From NCBI GenBank assembly GCA_029204225.1, contig CM055104.1, positions 51,514,294 to 51,578,293 of the forward strand: 64,000 nucleotides of DNA. Reading direction: 5' to 3'. The number at the start of each line of letters is the position of its first letter. The stretch's first letter is position 1. The notes under the pieces were generated by a model. It saw nothing but the letters and a program-made list of their open reading frames with translations. It searched no databases and was not told where the DNA came from. The translations under genes were made by a program, and so were the position numbers. The DNA is from Diphasiastrum complanatum. Taxonomy: Eukaryota > Streptophyta > Lycopodiopsida > Lycopodiales > Lycopodiaceae. Positions 21,074-30,786 of this stretch are shown in pieces.

Positions 21074-22798
21074 CCCTTGAGCATGTGAAATTATCTGAAT
21101 CATCTATTGTTGAAACATGTTTAAATGATCTGACTTCTGAATGAGGTATGGCAAGCAGGTACATCTCTGATTTGGACAAAGGGAAAGGAATGTATCTCCT
21201 CTTCATCAAGCATGATTCAAAGACGCCTGGTGGACTCTTCGCACGCCCTGTTCTGACCAGCTACTACAAGAGCCGCTATTTCCAAGACAGATCTTACGAT
21301 CCATGGAATGTTTACACGAGTCCCACTGACACAATTCTCTGTGTTGATGCTTATCAGAGCATGTATTGTCAGCTGCTTTGTGGGTTGCTGCAGAAATCAG
21401 AGGTCCTGAGAATGGGAGCTGTCTTTGCCTCCGGCTTCCTTCGTGCTATCCGATTCCTGGAGCAGCACTGGCCAGAAATCTGCCAAGATATACGGCTTGG
21501 CCAGCTTAATGAGCGCATCACGGACTTCGCCGCTAGAAAATCTGTGATGCAACTGCTGCAGCCTAGTCCTCAGCTGGCCGACTCGATCCAAGAGGAGTGC
21601 TGCAAAGCTTCATGGCAAGGAATACTTCCTCGCCTGTGGCCAAACACTAAGTACCTTGATGTTATTGTTACAGGAAGCATGGCACAGTATATACCCACGC
21701 TGGATTTCTACAGTGGAGGCCTTCCTCTTGTGTGTACCATGTATGCTTCCTCGGAATGCTACTTCGGTATCAACCTTGAACCTCTCTGCCCCCCCTCGGA
21801 TGTCTCGTATACCTTGCTGCCCAACATGGCCTATTTCGAATTCATGCCTATGGATGACAGGCATAATTCATCAGAGCAGAATTCATGCATGAAATTATGT
21901 GACGATCAATCACAATGTGTTGCAAAGCCAGAGATTCTTGTAGATCTTGTGGATGTTGAGATTGGAAAAGAATATGAGCTTGTCATCAGCACTTATGCTG
22001 GTAAACATTTATCCCTGCATATTGCCATTTCTATATTTAGTGTTGCATTTAGATTCAGGATTATCTGCAGCTTAGCCCAATTATCTCCTTTCCAGATTGA
22101 CAAGCTGTGTTTCTCATGTAACACGGTATGGTGATGGTGGTGGCTATGCAGGAATGTATCGTTATCGAGTAGGGGACATCCTGAGAGTGACTGGATTTTA
22201 CAATTCAGCACCGCAATTCGCCTTCGTGTGCCGCAAGAATGCTATTCTGAGCATAGATGCTGACAAAACTGGGGAACAAGACCTACAGACTGCTGTCACT
22301 AATGCCACAAAAATTCTTAAAAATCGTTTTGCAAGGTTAAAGGAGTACACGAGCTACGCAGACACAGCAAAAATACCGGGACATTATGTGCTGTTTTGGG
22401 AGCTTGAAACAACTCAACCTTTGGAGGCTTGGATTATGGAAGAGTGTTGTTTGGCAGTGGAGGAATCATTGGACTCTGTCTATCGTCAGTGCAGAGTTGC
22501 AGACAAGTCCATTGGGCCACTGGAAATCAGGGTTGTGAGTGCAGGAACTTTTGATCAATTGATGGACTATGCTTTGAGCAGAGGCGCATCCATCAATCAG
22601 TACAAGGCACCCAGATGCATCAAGTCTACTGCCATCATCGACCTGCTCAATGCAAGGGTGGTCCAGAGCTACTTCAGCCCCAGGTTCCCACACTGGTCTG
22701 TTGTCAGGCCTGAGTGGGCTTTTAAGGCACATGCCAATGTCAAGAATCACCAACCTTTGTTAATGACTGTGAGCAATGAGATTCAAGCATCAAGCTAA
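20412..22798 (+). CDS. GH3: GH3 family acyl-amido synthetase (group II-like), 4 exons
   Basis: GH3 enzymes adenylate a plant hormone acid and join it to an amino acid in the cytosol; group II members inactivate auxin as IAA conjugates. Exons are 20412-20701, 20908-21009, 21159-22000 and 22152-22798, all with GT-AG introns in consistent phase, giving about 626 residues, close to the usual 600. Nucleotide-binding motifs are all visible. [13 protein letters not shown] is formed across the exon 1/2 junction. [16 protein letters not shown] (with the [15 protein letters not shown] strand after it) and [20 protein letters not shown] (exon 3/4) complete the set. The motif spellings and the C-terminal YKAPRC...[10 protein letters not shown] region favour group II over the jasmonate-conjugating JAR1 group. 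The substrate is inferred. Stop TAA at 22796-22798. The gene looks intact. Confidence 0.93.
21015..21070 (+). repeat. (CT)28 microsatellite in GH3 intron 2
   Basis: An uninterrupted run of 28 CT units starts five bases after the 5' splice site (GTGAG, then the repeat) and occupies over a third of the 149-bp intron. Length polymorphism would change the pyrimidine content of a short intron. Confidence 0.95.
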
Positions 22799-23986
22799 GC
22801 CTACTTCATCAAAGCTCAGCTTCACAGCAGCATGCATTTCTAGGTGAGATTCTCCAGAAACCTCACTTTGATGGTAAATTCTTGAGAACAAAGGGATGTA
22901 AGTGAACTATGTCCCCTCAGTTTTGTAGAATATAATTGATTATTGCACCAAACTCAAAACATTTTTCACTCTGCATCTCTTTCAAATTTCTTGACTTTAG
23001 TGCTCATTTAAAAAAACAAAGATTATGTAACCTGTAACATATCTATTAATGTCACCCTAAAGACTTTATCAACAGTTTAAATGCTCCAGAGTGTTAAGCA
23101 CGAATCACGATACATGCTTACAGGTTGTCTTGTTCTGCAGGTCTCAAATTGGACTTTCTATCCAGGTCAGTGTCACAAATAAACAACATAAAATTTGGGG
23201 CTAGAAGTTGAATAAAAACCTGTGAGGGTACCAGATGATCTTGAGAATCTGCTTATAGATAGAGTGTCATGATATGCAATGGTGGAAAAATAGAGCTCAT
23301 TCAGAATCTCCTGAATGACAGCTGCTGGCTATTTGAATAATCAATAAAGTGCAGGTAAAACATCTCAATTTCAAAAGGTGGAGAGACTAAGCTTGCATGA
23401 TCAATGATTTTATGATGCAAAACAAGATTTACATGCCATGATGTTGAGCAACTTCTTACACTCACAAGTCATCTTAAGACACCATGCAAAATTCAGAGCT
23501 ACCAATAATATGGTTCCTCATGAGGTAGTCTTAACACCACCTTGGTCTGCTTGCCTATCATTTAACCCTTAAAATTTTTTGTTCCATTGTCAAGTTTCTT
23601 TTACAAATACATTCATTGCCAAGTTAATCACCTAAAAAGTTAAAAATCACAAGGAACCATCAATCATCCTAACAAATCAACCTTCCAATCTCAGAAGATA
23701 AAAAGGTGGTTCTAACCACATCAATAGTTTCTCCCGTGTAGCAGCCTTCAATCCAATAATTTTGTGAGATATAGCTCCATAATGTCATGATGTTGAAAGG
23801 TTGATTGCACTAAATTTGTTGGTGCACCTACATGCCATCAATGGGACTAGGTGCCTACTACTTGTCCAAGATACCCTAGTGTCATGAAAACTTATGGTCA
23901 AAGTGAGGTCTGAGGTTGATTGAGAATAGGGGCTATTGAATAGTGAATTGACCAAATTTGCTATAGTAAAGGTGACGTTTTACAAA
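22799..23986. other. GH3 3' flank
   Basis: Presumed 3' untranslated region followed by non-coding DNA. AATATAATTG near 22930 and AATAAA forms near 23210 and 23342 are possible polyadenylation signals. No other gene is seen. Confidence 0.4.
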
Positions 23987-24080
23987 TGGCAACACCATTA
24001 TAGCTCACACCGAAAAATCAATAGCTTACGTAATGGCAACACCATTATAGCTCACACCGAAGAATCAGTAGCTTACGTAA
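23987..24080 (+). repeat. 47-bp tandem duplication A
   Basis: Units 23987-24033 and 24034-24080 (TGGCAACACCATTATAGCTC to TAGCTTACGTAA) differ at two positions. Each contains a TACGTA palindrome at its end. Confidence 0.95.
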
Positions 24081-24162
24081 AGTGGAGCTCAAATCACAAG
24101 ATTAATGCATGGTCCTTTCATGGGATGACATGTAGACGTAGGGAGAGAGGAGAGAGTAGACA

Positions 24163-24256
24163 AAGGAGGTAGGTGCCTTCCTATGGGATGTGTCCCATAT
24201 AAGGAGAGTAAGGAGGTAGGTGCCTTCCTATGGGATGTGTCCCATATAAGGAGAGT
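24163..24256 (+). repeat. 47-bp tandem duplication B
   Basis: Units 24163-24209 and 24210-24256 (AAGGAGGTAGGTGCCTTCC to AAGGAGAGT) are identical as read. Each unit includes the inverted pair GGGATGTGTCCC. The sequence is unrelated to duplication A, 82 bp upstream, yet the unit length is the same. Confidence 0.95.
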
Positions 24257-25030
24257 TCACACTATCTTATGGGATTGTTAGATTAGGGTGCTACATATGG
24301 CTAAGGAGATTTTGCTATCATTACATGAACTCTCAACTCCAAATAGATCCTTTGCAATAATACCTTTTTTCACTTTTCAAATATTCTATGTCCATATGGC
24401 CCAATAGTGTGTGTCCATGTATGTTGTTACGTAATGTGGCACAAACCCCCATTTTGTGAACATAGACTTTAGTTATCCATCAGGCAAGTCTAGAACTATC
24501 CAAAATTAAACTGAATAAACTATAATGCATAATGTGAACATAGATTATAGTTGCCCACAACTAAAATTTGGCTGCCTTGAGTGTTTCTCTCTCTAAAAGT
24601 TTAGCAATAATCTACAAACTGTGTAACGATAAAGAAAGAACTGAAACAGAACTGTAGAAAGTAGAAAACGAGTTCCTGACATGTCCTATATTCAAGATGA
24701 GCTACCATTATCAAATAAGGTTCTGAATCAGGTCGTAGGTGTGCCTTTGACAGGCGGGACACACTACCATTGTTCTACAACCAGACAGTCACTAGAGGTC
24801 ATAGTAGACCCGTTACTAGGCAGATCTATTGCTTAGCAGACTCTCTGTCAGGAGAGTAGCCGCACACAAGGTCAGAATCGATGCAAATAGAGAAAGAAGA
24901 GGTGCTAGTAGATCAGTAGAGACAAGGAGATTCTAGCGCTAACATTGAAGAAGTAGAATCCGAGCGCACATAGTTGGTGAAACAGTGAACATAGAGCAAG
25001 TAGATACTTGCGCAAACATATCTGTCATTC
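24257..25030. other. Stretch without recognised genes
   Basis: Nothing is recognised apart from the approach to the reverse-strand Gypsy gag that starts near 25030. Confidence 0.5.
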
Positions 25031-25960
25031 GTCTTTTCATTGTTGGACACTCATTGATGGCGTGATTCCTCGCACAGATCGTACACTAGACATTTTCTCG
25101 AATAGGAAAAGTCTTAGCAAACTTTTCACCTGCTTTAGCACTCTTTTCATGCTGCTCTTCCAATGTTTTCATCTTCTCATCGAACTGAGACTGCATCTTT
25201 TCCAGCTGCATCTGCTGCTACTTTTGACCAAGTTTCTCAAATTTGTTAATCATCAACTCTGCTATTGCATTCGTGGATGCAATAGTGGTGAATGTTGTAG
25301 TGGTTTGCCCCACTGTATATGGCAGCATTCCAATATTTGGTTCGTCATCAGAATCTTCATCCTCCTCTCGTATTGCATCATCCATAGCATGTTGAGAAAA
25401 TGTAATCAGTTCGGCGTTTAAGCTCGCGTCTAATCCTTTTAGGTAGACCTACTAAAAACCACATGATCATGATATTGTTATCAATTAATTTGGGATCACA
25501 CTCAGATCTGAGGTGTTTAACCTAATCAATGTAATCTCGCACTCCTCTCTTTTCCATTTTAATTTTACTTAAAAGTAGAAAAGGAACTTCCATAAATTTT
25601 CTGGGTTTCAATCTTGTGATTAGGCCATTTTTAACCACTTCCCAATCCATGCGTTTTGTTTCATCTTGGTTATAAAACCAGTCTTGTGCGTCTCCAGTTA
25701 AGGCCATAGGAAATAGCTTAAGTTTATCTTGTGGAAAAACTTCGCCATAAACCTCACATGATTCCGAAAAGATTTTGAGAAATCTGACTAAATCAGATAA
25801 CCCATTATACTTTGGTATCTCTAGACGAGGTGACCTTCTAACAATAATTGGTGGAACGCTCAATTAAGATACAGGTGGTGCATTAGGTGGTCCATCACCC
25901 ATATCAGACATCTTTGCATATTACTTCAAAAAGACAATGAGATTGGATCTAGATTTTGTT
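25030..25960 (-). pseudogene. Gypsy-type gag, family A copy 2, with knuckle
   Basis: This reverse-strand block is collinear with 8206-8862 but extends further 3'. The ORF at 25522-25863 carries LEIPKYNGLSDLVRFLKIFS, LKLFPMALTGDAQDWFYNQD and LITRLKPRKFMEVPF; frameshifts then lead to the acidic linker (DDAIREEDEDSDDEPN). A glutamine-rich coiled-coil-like part (LEKMQSQFDEKMKTLEEQHE) follows, and then CTICARNHAINEC at about 25050-25085. That knuckle has the spacing CX2CX3HX4C, one residue shorter than the classical form, and the 36-kb copy has the same short form (CPQCRGPHTGNEC). Several stops make it a pseudogene. Confidence 0.85.
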
Positions 25961-26189
25961 GAAATTCGATGCTCATCCTCAAATCCATTCAATAATGAGC
26001 ATCCTGAAAAACAAGAACAGAAGGCTCGAATTTCTGTTCAAGGGATCAAAAAATTCAGGATCGAAGTTTTCAGAAATTTTCGATATTGAATTGACTTGAA
26101 AAATTTTATATTTTTCGAGTCAGTAGTTTTTGAGTCAGAGTATATTTTTCGATACTTCTTCCAAAATCAAGCTCTTTACACTTCTACTT

Positions 26190-26709
26190 TCGATTCATCT
26201 GATATGCTTTGGCATTCCAGATTAGGCCATTTGAATTTCAACAGTATTCAACAACTGTCGACTCAGAAACTAGTACAAGATCTACCTGTTGTTGGCAAGC
26301 CAACTTCTCTATGTGAAAGCTGTATAATCAGCAAGCATGCAAGAAGTCTGTTCTTTTTAGACTCAGTTCATACTTCCAAAGGCCTGCTCGATCTTATACA
26401 TAGCGATATCTGTGGCCTGATGCAGACTGCTTCTAAAGGGGGAGCTCTATACCTCCTAACCTTCATCGACTTCTCTCGAAGGCTGTAACCTAGTTCTTGA
26501 AGAACAAGTCAGAGGCATTCAAGTTCTTCACACAGTTCAAGGCTTCTATTGAAAATCAGACTTAAAGGAAGATTAAAGCTCTACGCACATATGGAGGGGG
26601 AGAATTTATCTCCACCAAATTTAAAGAGTTTTGTAAGGCCAATGGAATATATCAACAATTCACAACGAGCTACTCACCTCAGTCCAATGGTGTAGCTGAA
26701 CAGAAGAAT
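26190..26709 (+). pseudogene. Copia gag-pre-integrase and integrase core, element 4 (5' part)
   Basis: The frame reads MLWHSRLGHLNFNSIQQLST, then LCESCIISKHARSLF (the HHCC zinc finger), LLDLIHSDICGLMQTASKGG and YLLTFIDFSRRL (first catalytic aspartate), stopping at 26487. After frame slips the core resumes as FTTSYSPQSNGVAEQKN, ending at 26710, where a 1.2-kb insertion begins. The frame continues on the other side at 27918. Confidence 0.88.
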
Positions 26710-26710
26710 C

Positions 26711-27917
26711 CATTAGGGCCTTTTTTGGACTCAAAAAGGGCCTCTTCACTAATTAATTAGTGTTAATGACGACATGTGTACCAATAAAAGAGTGACAATT
26801 GAGATAGAATGGTCCATATGACATGGCACATCCAATGGCCTAGACGAAATCCCAAAATCTATCTCACCCACTAACCACACTATAACTATACTCCCCTAGC
26901 CCCTTATTGATGACAATGTCACACTCAAAAGTAAGGCCCAAATTCAAATTTTGAATTTGTGAAGGGCTGAATTTTTTTTTGCACTTCATCCGTATTTTTT
27001 TTAAGCATGTTTTGGAGAGAAAAGAGGTTGCAAATTTTTTTACATTTCATATTGAGGTTTAGATTCAAAAAATGGTACAAGGGGGGTCCCCCCCTTGTAC
27101 CATTAAAAACAAAAAAAAAATTCAAAATGTAAGGGGGGGTTTACATCCCCCCCTCCCCTCCACGCTCCCCTACACGCCCGCCGTGCAAAACGCCTCCCTG
27201 CTCGCAAATGCCCCCCAGGCCGCTGGCCCAGCTCGCTGCCCACCTCCCTGGTTTGCCCACGCAGCAACCCATGTGCCTCCCTGCTAGCACACTCTCCCCG
27301 GGTTGCTGCCCATTTCCCTGAAGGGCCCACACAGTTGCCCGAGTGCCGGCATTGGCGCCCGGGCGACTACGTGGGCCTTTCAGGGAGATGGGCAGCGACC
27401 CGAGCCAGCGACCCGGAGGGAGTTTGCGAGCAAGGACATGGAGGTCTACGAGCAGGGATTCTACGAGGAGCAGGACAGCGGCCGTGCTGTTAGGAGCGGG
27501 GGGGGGCGAGCTGGATGTAACCCACTCCCATTGCAATTTAAATTTTTCTTTTAAAGGTACAAGGGGGGGTCCCCCCCCCTTGTACCACTTTTTAGATCTA
27601 TACCTCAAGATGAAATACAAAAAAATTTGCAACCTCTTTTCTCTCCAAAACAAGCTTAAAAAAAGTACGGATGAAGTGTTAAAAATTTCAACCTTTCACA
27701 AATTCAAAAATAAATATATATTTTTACAAGTATTGATTTTTAATCTTTCTTTATTTAAGATACTAGGTTCAAATGCAACCTATGTGACTAGGTTTTAACT
27801 CAAGCTAAACCCAAGGTGAATTGCCACATAGGACTATTAGCAAGTTAATTAATCCAGATTAGCAAATTTGTTTGGGCAAGGAAGAGGCCCTTTTTGAGTT
27901 CAAAAAGGGCCCTAATG
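26711..27917. mobile_element. Giant foldback element FB1, inserted in a Copia integrase
   Basis: This 1207-bp insertion has terminal inverted repeats of about 37 bp starting CATTAGGGCC at the left; the right end is the inverse (GGGCCCTAATG). The arms continue inward: 26944-27135 pairs with the reverse complement of about 27530-27720, and a GC-rich core at about 27300-27410 is itself self-complementary (GCTGCCCATTTCCCTGAAGG with its inverse). Each arm holds a near-perfect 28-31-bp palindrome around GGTACAAGGGGGG (27074-27101 and 27556-27586). No transposase is encoded: the short frames inside are mirror images on the two strands. Joining the flanks restores the Copia frame exactly, so no target duplication is left. 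Confidence 0.88.
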
Positions 27918-28435
27918 GGACACTTATCGAAAGTGCCAAGAGCATGCTGGCCCATGACTCTCTTTCAAAAAAAATTTGGGCAGAAGCTGTTACTACAACC
28001 ACCTATCTACAAAATCGATCCATCACCAAAGCCTTGAATGGCAAGACACCTTATGAGGTGTGGACATGATCAAAACCATCACTCAAGAACATTAGAGTGT
28101 TTGGTTGCATCGCTTATGCTCAGATCCCTGAAGATCTCAAGAAGAAGTTGGATGACAAAATCATAAAATCAATTTTTGTTGGCTACTCCCCATATCACAA
28201 GGCATACAAGCTATACAATCTGGAACTAGAAAAATCATTCATGAGCAGAGATGTCATCTTTGTGAAAAATCCATTAATCAACCACAAGGGAAAAGCTCAA
28301 GAGGTTTCTAATCTAAGTATCGAAAAAATTTTCAATACAGGTATCGAAAAAAATTTCGATACATGTATCGAAAAAGACAACGGGATTGAAAATCAAGAAT
28401 TCGATATAAACTTAAAAAATGAGACAGGACCTTAA
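27918..28435 (+). pseudogene. Copia integrase C-terminus, element 4 (continuation)
   Basis: From 27918 the frame continues TLIESAKSMLAHDSLSKKIW and TYLQNRSITKALNGKTPYEV, stops at 28067, then reads VFGCIAYAQIPEDLKKKLDD and the GYSPYHKAYKLYNLE segment. This is the normal integrase C-terminal domain. At 28318-28378 three copies of a GTATCGAAAAA motif encode repeated (S/G/C)IEK peptides in the hypervariable linker. Confidence 0.88.
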
Positions 28436-28559
28436 CAGGACGAATCACATTAGGTGGTCAAGACTCAACCAAGAAGATCAAATAGACCAAGACAAGCTCC
28501 ATCCAGATTTATGGACGATGCAACCTGCCACTTCATTCAGTAACCAAACACAATATTGG

Positions 28560-29560
28560 AGGCAATGTCTACACCTGATGCTGATCAATGGAAAGCAGCG
28601 ATGGACACTGAATTCGATTCTCTGATAGAGAATCAAACATGGACAGTCACTGAGTTGTCAAAGGGGAGAAATCCGATTCCATGCAAATGGATATTCATGG
28701 CGAAGTACGATGCTGAAGGAAGGTTGAATCAATATAAAGCCAGGTTGGTCGCCAAAGGCTATTTCTAGATTCCAGATCCGGATTATTCCGATACATTCAG
28801 CCCAGTCGTCAAGCATGCTTCGATCCGTCTGTTACTCTCCTTTGCAGCCACAGCAAATCTCGAGGTCCATCAGATGGATGTCCAAACCGCCTTCCTCAAC
28901 GAAACCATTGAAGAGAAAATCTTTATGTCATAGTCGGAAGTATATGAGTTGAAGAATAAGCAACACCTAGTGTGCAAAATCCACAAGGCACTCTATGGGC
29001 TGAAACAGTCACCTAGGGCCTGGTTCCAAAAAAATCAACACATTTCATATTGAGAATGATTTCATTCCAAACTCAGCAGACTTTAATTTTATTTCAAGTC
29101 TGTATCAAATTTCTCCTTCATCATTACTTTCTATGTGGATGATACACTATTTTTCAGTAGCAATCTGAATTTGATGAAGGAAACGAAATGCATGTTGGCC
29201 AAGGAGTACAAAATGAATATAGGTCGAGCCCACTATTGTCTTGGAATCAAAAATTTTTGAATTTGATCCAGGTGTTTGATTTTCATCAGCCAGCAGAGAT
29301 ATCTCACAAACGTGTTGGAAAAGTATGGAATGACCAACTGCAAACCAAGTCTCTTTCCTCTAGACCCTAGACTGAAGTTGTCAAAGGAACAATCTCCTCA
29401 AATAGAGGTAGAAAAGGAGAAGATGAAGCAATATCTATTTCACTCCATCATCGGATCACTGATGTATGCAATGATTTGCACTCGACCTGACATTGCGTAT
29501 TCAATCAGTTCACTTAGCCAATTCCTATCAAATCTAGGTCTAACCCACTTGACTTTTAGG
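28560..29560 (+). pseudogene. Copia reverse transcriptase/RNase H, element 4 (3' part)
   Basis: The order is complete but broken by stops and shifts. ENQTWTVTELSKGRNPIPCK, KARLVAKGYF-stop (28766-28768), DTFSPVVKHASIRLLLS, VHQMDVQTAFLNE, ALYGLKQSPRAWF, YVDDTLFFS (YVDD at 29132-29143), YCLGIKNF and RYLTNVLEKYGMTNCKPSLF are readable. IGSLMYAMICTRPDIAYSIS comes last. It is cut at about 29545 by dispersed repeat R1, so catalytic RNase H and the 3' LTR are missing. Confidence 0.88.
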
Positions 29561-29725
29561 CCCTGCAACATTAAAAGTCCCACAAAAAGACGTAAATTCT
29601 TTTTATTAACTTGTAACTAATCAATTATGTATGTAATCATCGGGTTGGACTTACACACGTAGGGTGCCAAATCCCTCACACTTATTAACTATGGTTAGAA
29701 TTGCCTCGATATCTGTAAACCCTCC
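29545..29725. repeat. Dispersed repeat R1, copy 2
   Basis: Same orientation and order as 9340-9545: TTAACTTGTAACTAATCAA, GTTGGACTTACACACG, AGGGTGCCAAATCCCTC and CCTCGATATCTGTAAACC. It forms the boundary between element 4 and the reverse-strand Copia gag debris. Confidence 0.65.
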
Positions 29726-29990
29726 AATACTCATAAACCTTTTGAAGGGACTCTCAAGCCTCTTGGGCCGAGGTACATTCTCCTACTTTAGGAGTTCTTT
29801 GGATACATTCATTTCAATACAATGAAGGGCTAGTTTGCACCTCTTCTTGTATTTAGTGGATTCTTGAAGGTGGATAGGTTCATTCTCATTCCTACTCATT
29901 ATATCGTAAGGTCTTGCATTATAAGAATTGATTCTATTCTTAGTTTCCAAATGGAATAGTTTGATTTGTTCAACCTATCACTAGGATCCA
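29720..29990 (-). pseudogene. Degenerate Copia gag fragment, reverse strand
   Basis: Read on the - strand from about 29990, the sequence gives DRLNKSNYSIWKLRIESILI and MQDL, then in another frame STKYKKRCKLALHCIEMNVS. These match the order seen in the element 1 gag (SNYAIWK, YKKRSRLALHCVKLNVS). At least one frameshift and two stops break it. It ends at dispersed repeat R1. Confidence 0.75.
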
Positions 29991-30753
29991 AAAAGATAAG
30001 CATTCATGGATGCCATCCTCCTCTAAACAAGAGCTTGATATCTAAGAATGGATACACAATAGAAAAGATGCAAGTACTAGCTATCCCCCTATCTAGGGAC
30101 CTGAGAATGATCAACAAAGGAATCCTCAACAAGATGCTACTTATCTTTAGATCAATCAATTCTATTGAAAAAGATCAGAATAGTAACTAGCTTGCTTGAT
30201 GTAGAAAATTGACCCAAATTGACGACTCCTTGATCTAAACTTCACAAGGCTTTTAAAGATCCAATCCTGAGAAAAGATGATCCAAATGCACATGAATTCC
30301 ACTCTAAATCACTCTTATAAAATCAAGTTGAACCTTTATGCAAGAATCAAAACAATCTACTTTCCAAGCACAAGCTGAGTTCGAGGGGGCAACCTCTCCC
30401 ATCCCCATGTTTATTGTGCAAAGTGCTTCTGAGAGAGGAGGAACCCCAACATTAGGGTAGTCAGCCTAGAGTGCAAGAAGCAACAAAGGTACAGTTCCAA
30501 GCAGAGCAATATCAAGAAGAGTTAGGTCCAAAATTTGCACCAGACCCTAGACAAGAGAATCATTCATATGATGAGCAAGGAGTGAAAGGCACCCATGGAT
30601 GAGGAGAACTTCTGAGGCAATGTCATCTTGCTGAAGCAAGATAATAGGCAAGAGAGGAGCATTCTCATTTGAAGGATTAACCTTGAGGCCAACAAGCTAA
30701 TTGAAGTAGATATTTGCTGAGTCACCGACGATCAAGGCAAAGAAGAAGCCAAG

Positions 30754-30786
30754 GAGGGGAGGGGAGGGGAGGGGAGGGGAGTGGGG
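30754..30786 (+). repeat. (GGGGA)n minisatellite, G-quadruplex candidate
   Basis: Six or so GGGGA units in a row, ending in GTGGGGAG. Four or more G4 runs with one- or two-base loops fit the G-quadruplex rule on the + strand. Confidence 0.85.

Noticed and set aside
21000..21209. Reverse frame with a long Arg-Glu repeat
   Set aside because: It is the translation of the (CT)28 microsatellite in GH3 intron 2.
27072..27798. Several overlapping open frames on both strands rich in Pro, Gly, Arg and Ala
   Set aside because: They lie in the inverted-repeat arms and GC-rich core of FB1, mirror one another on opposite strands and show no family features.
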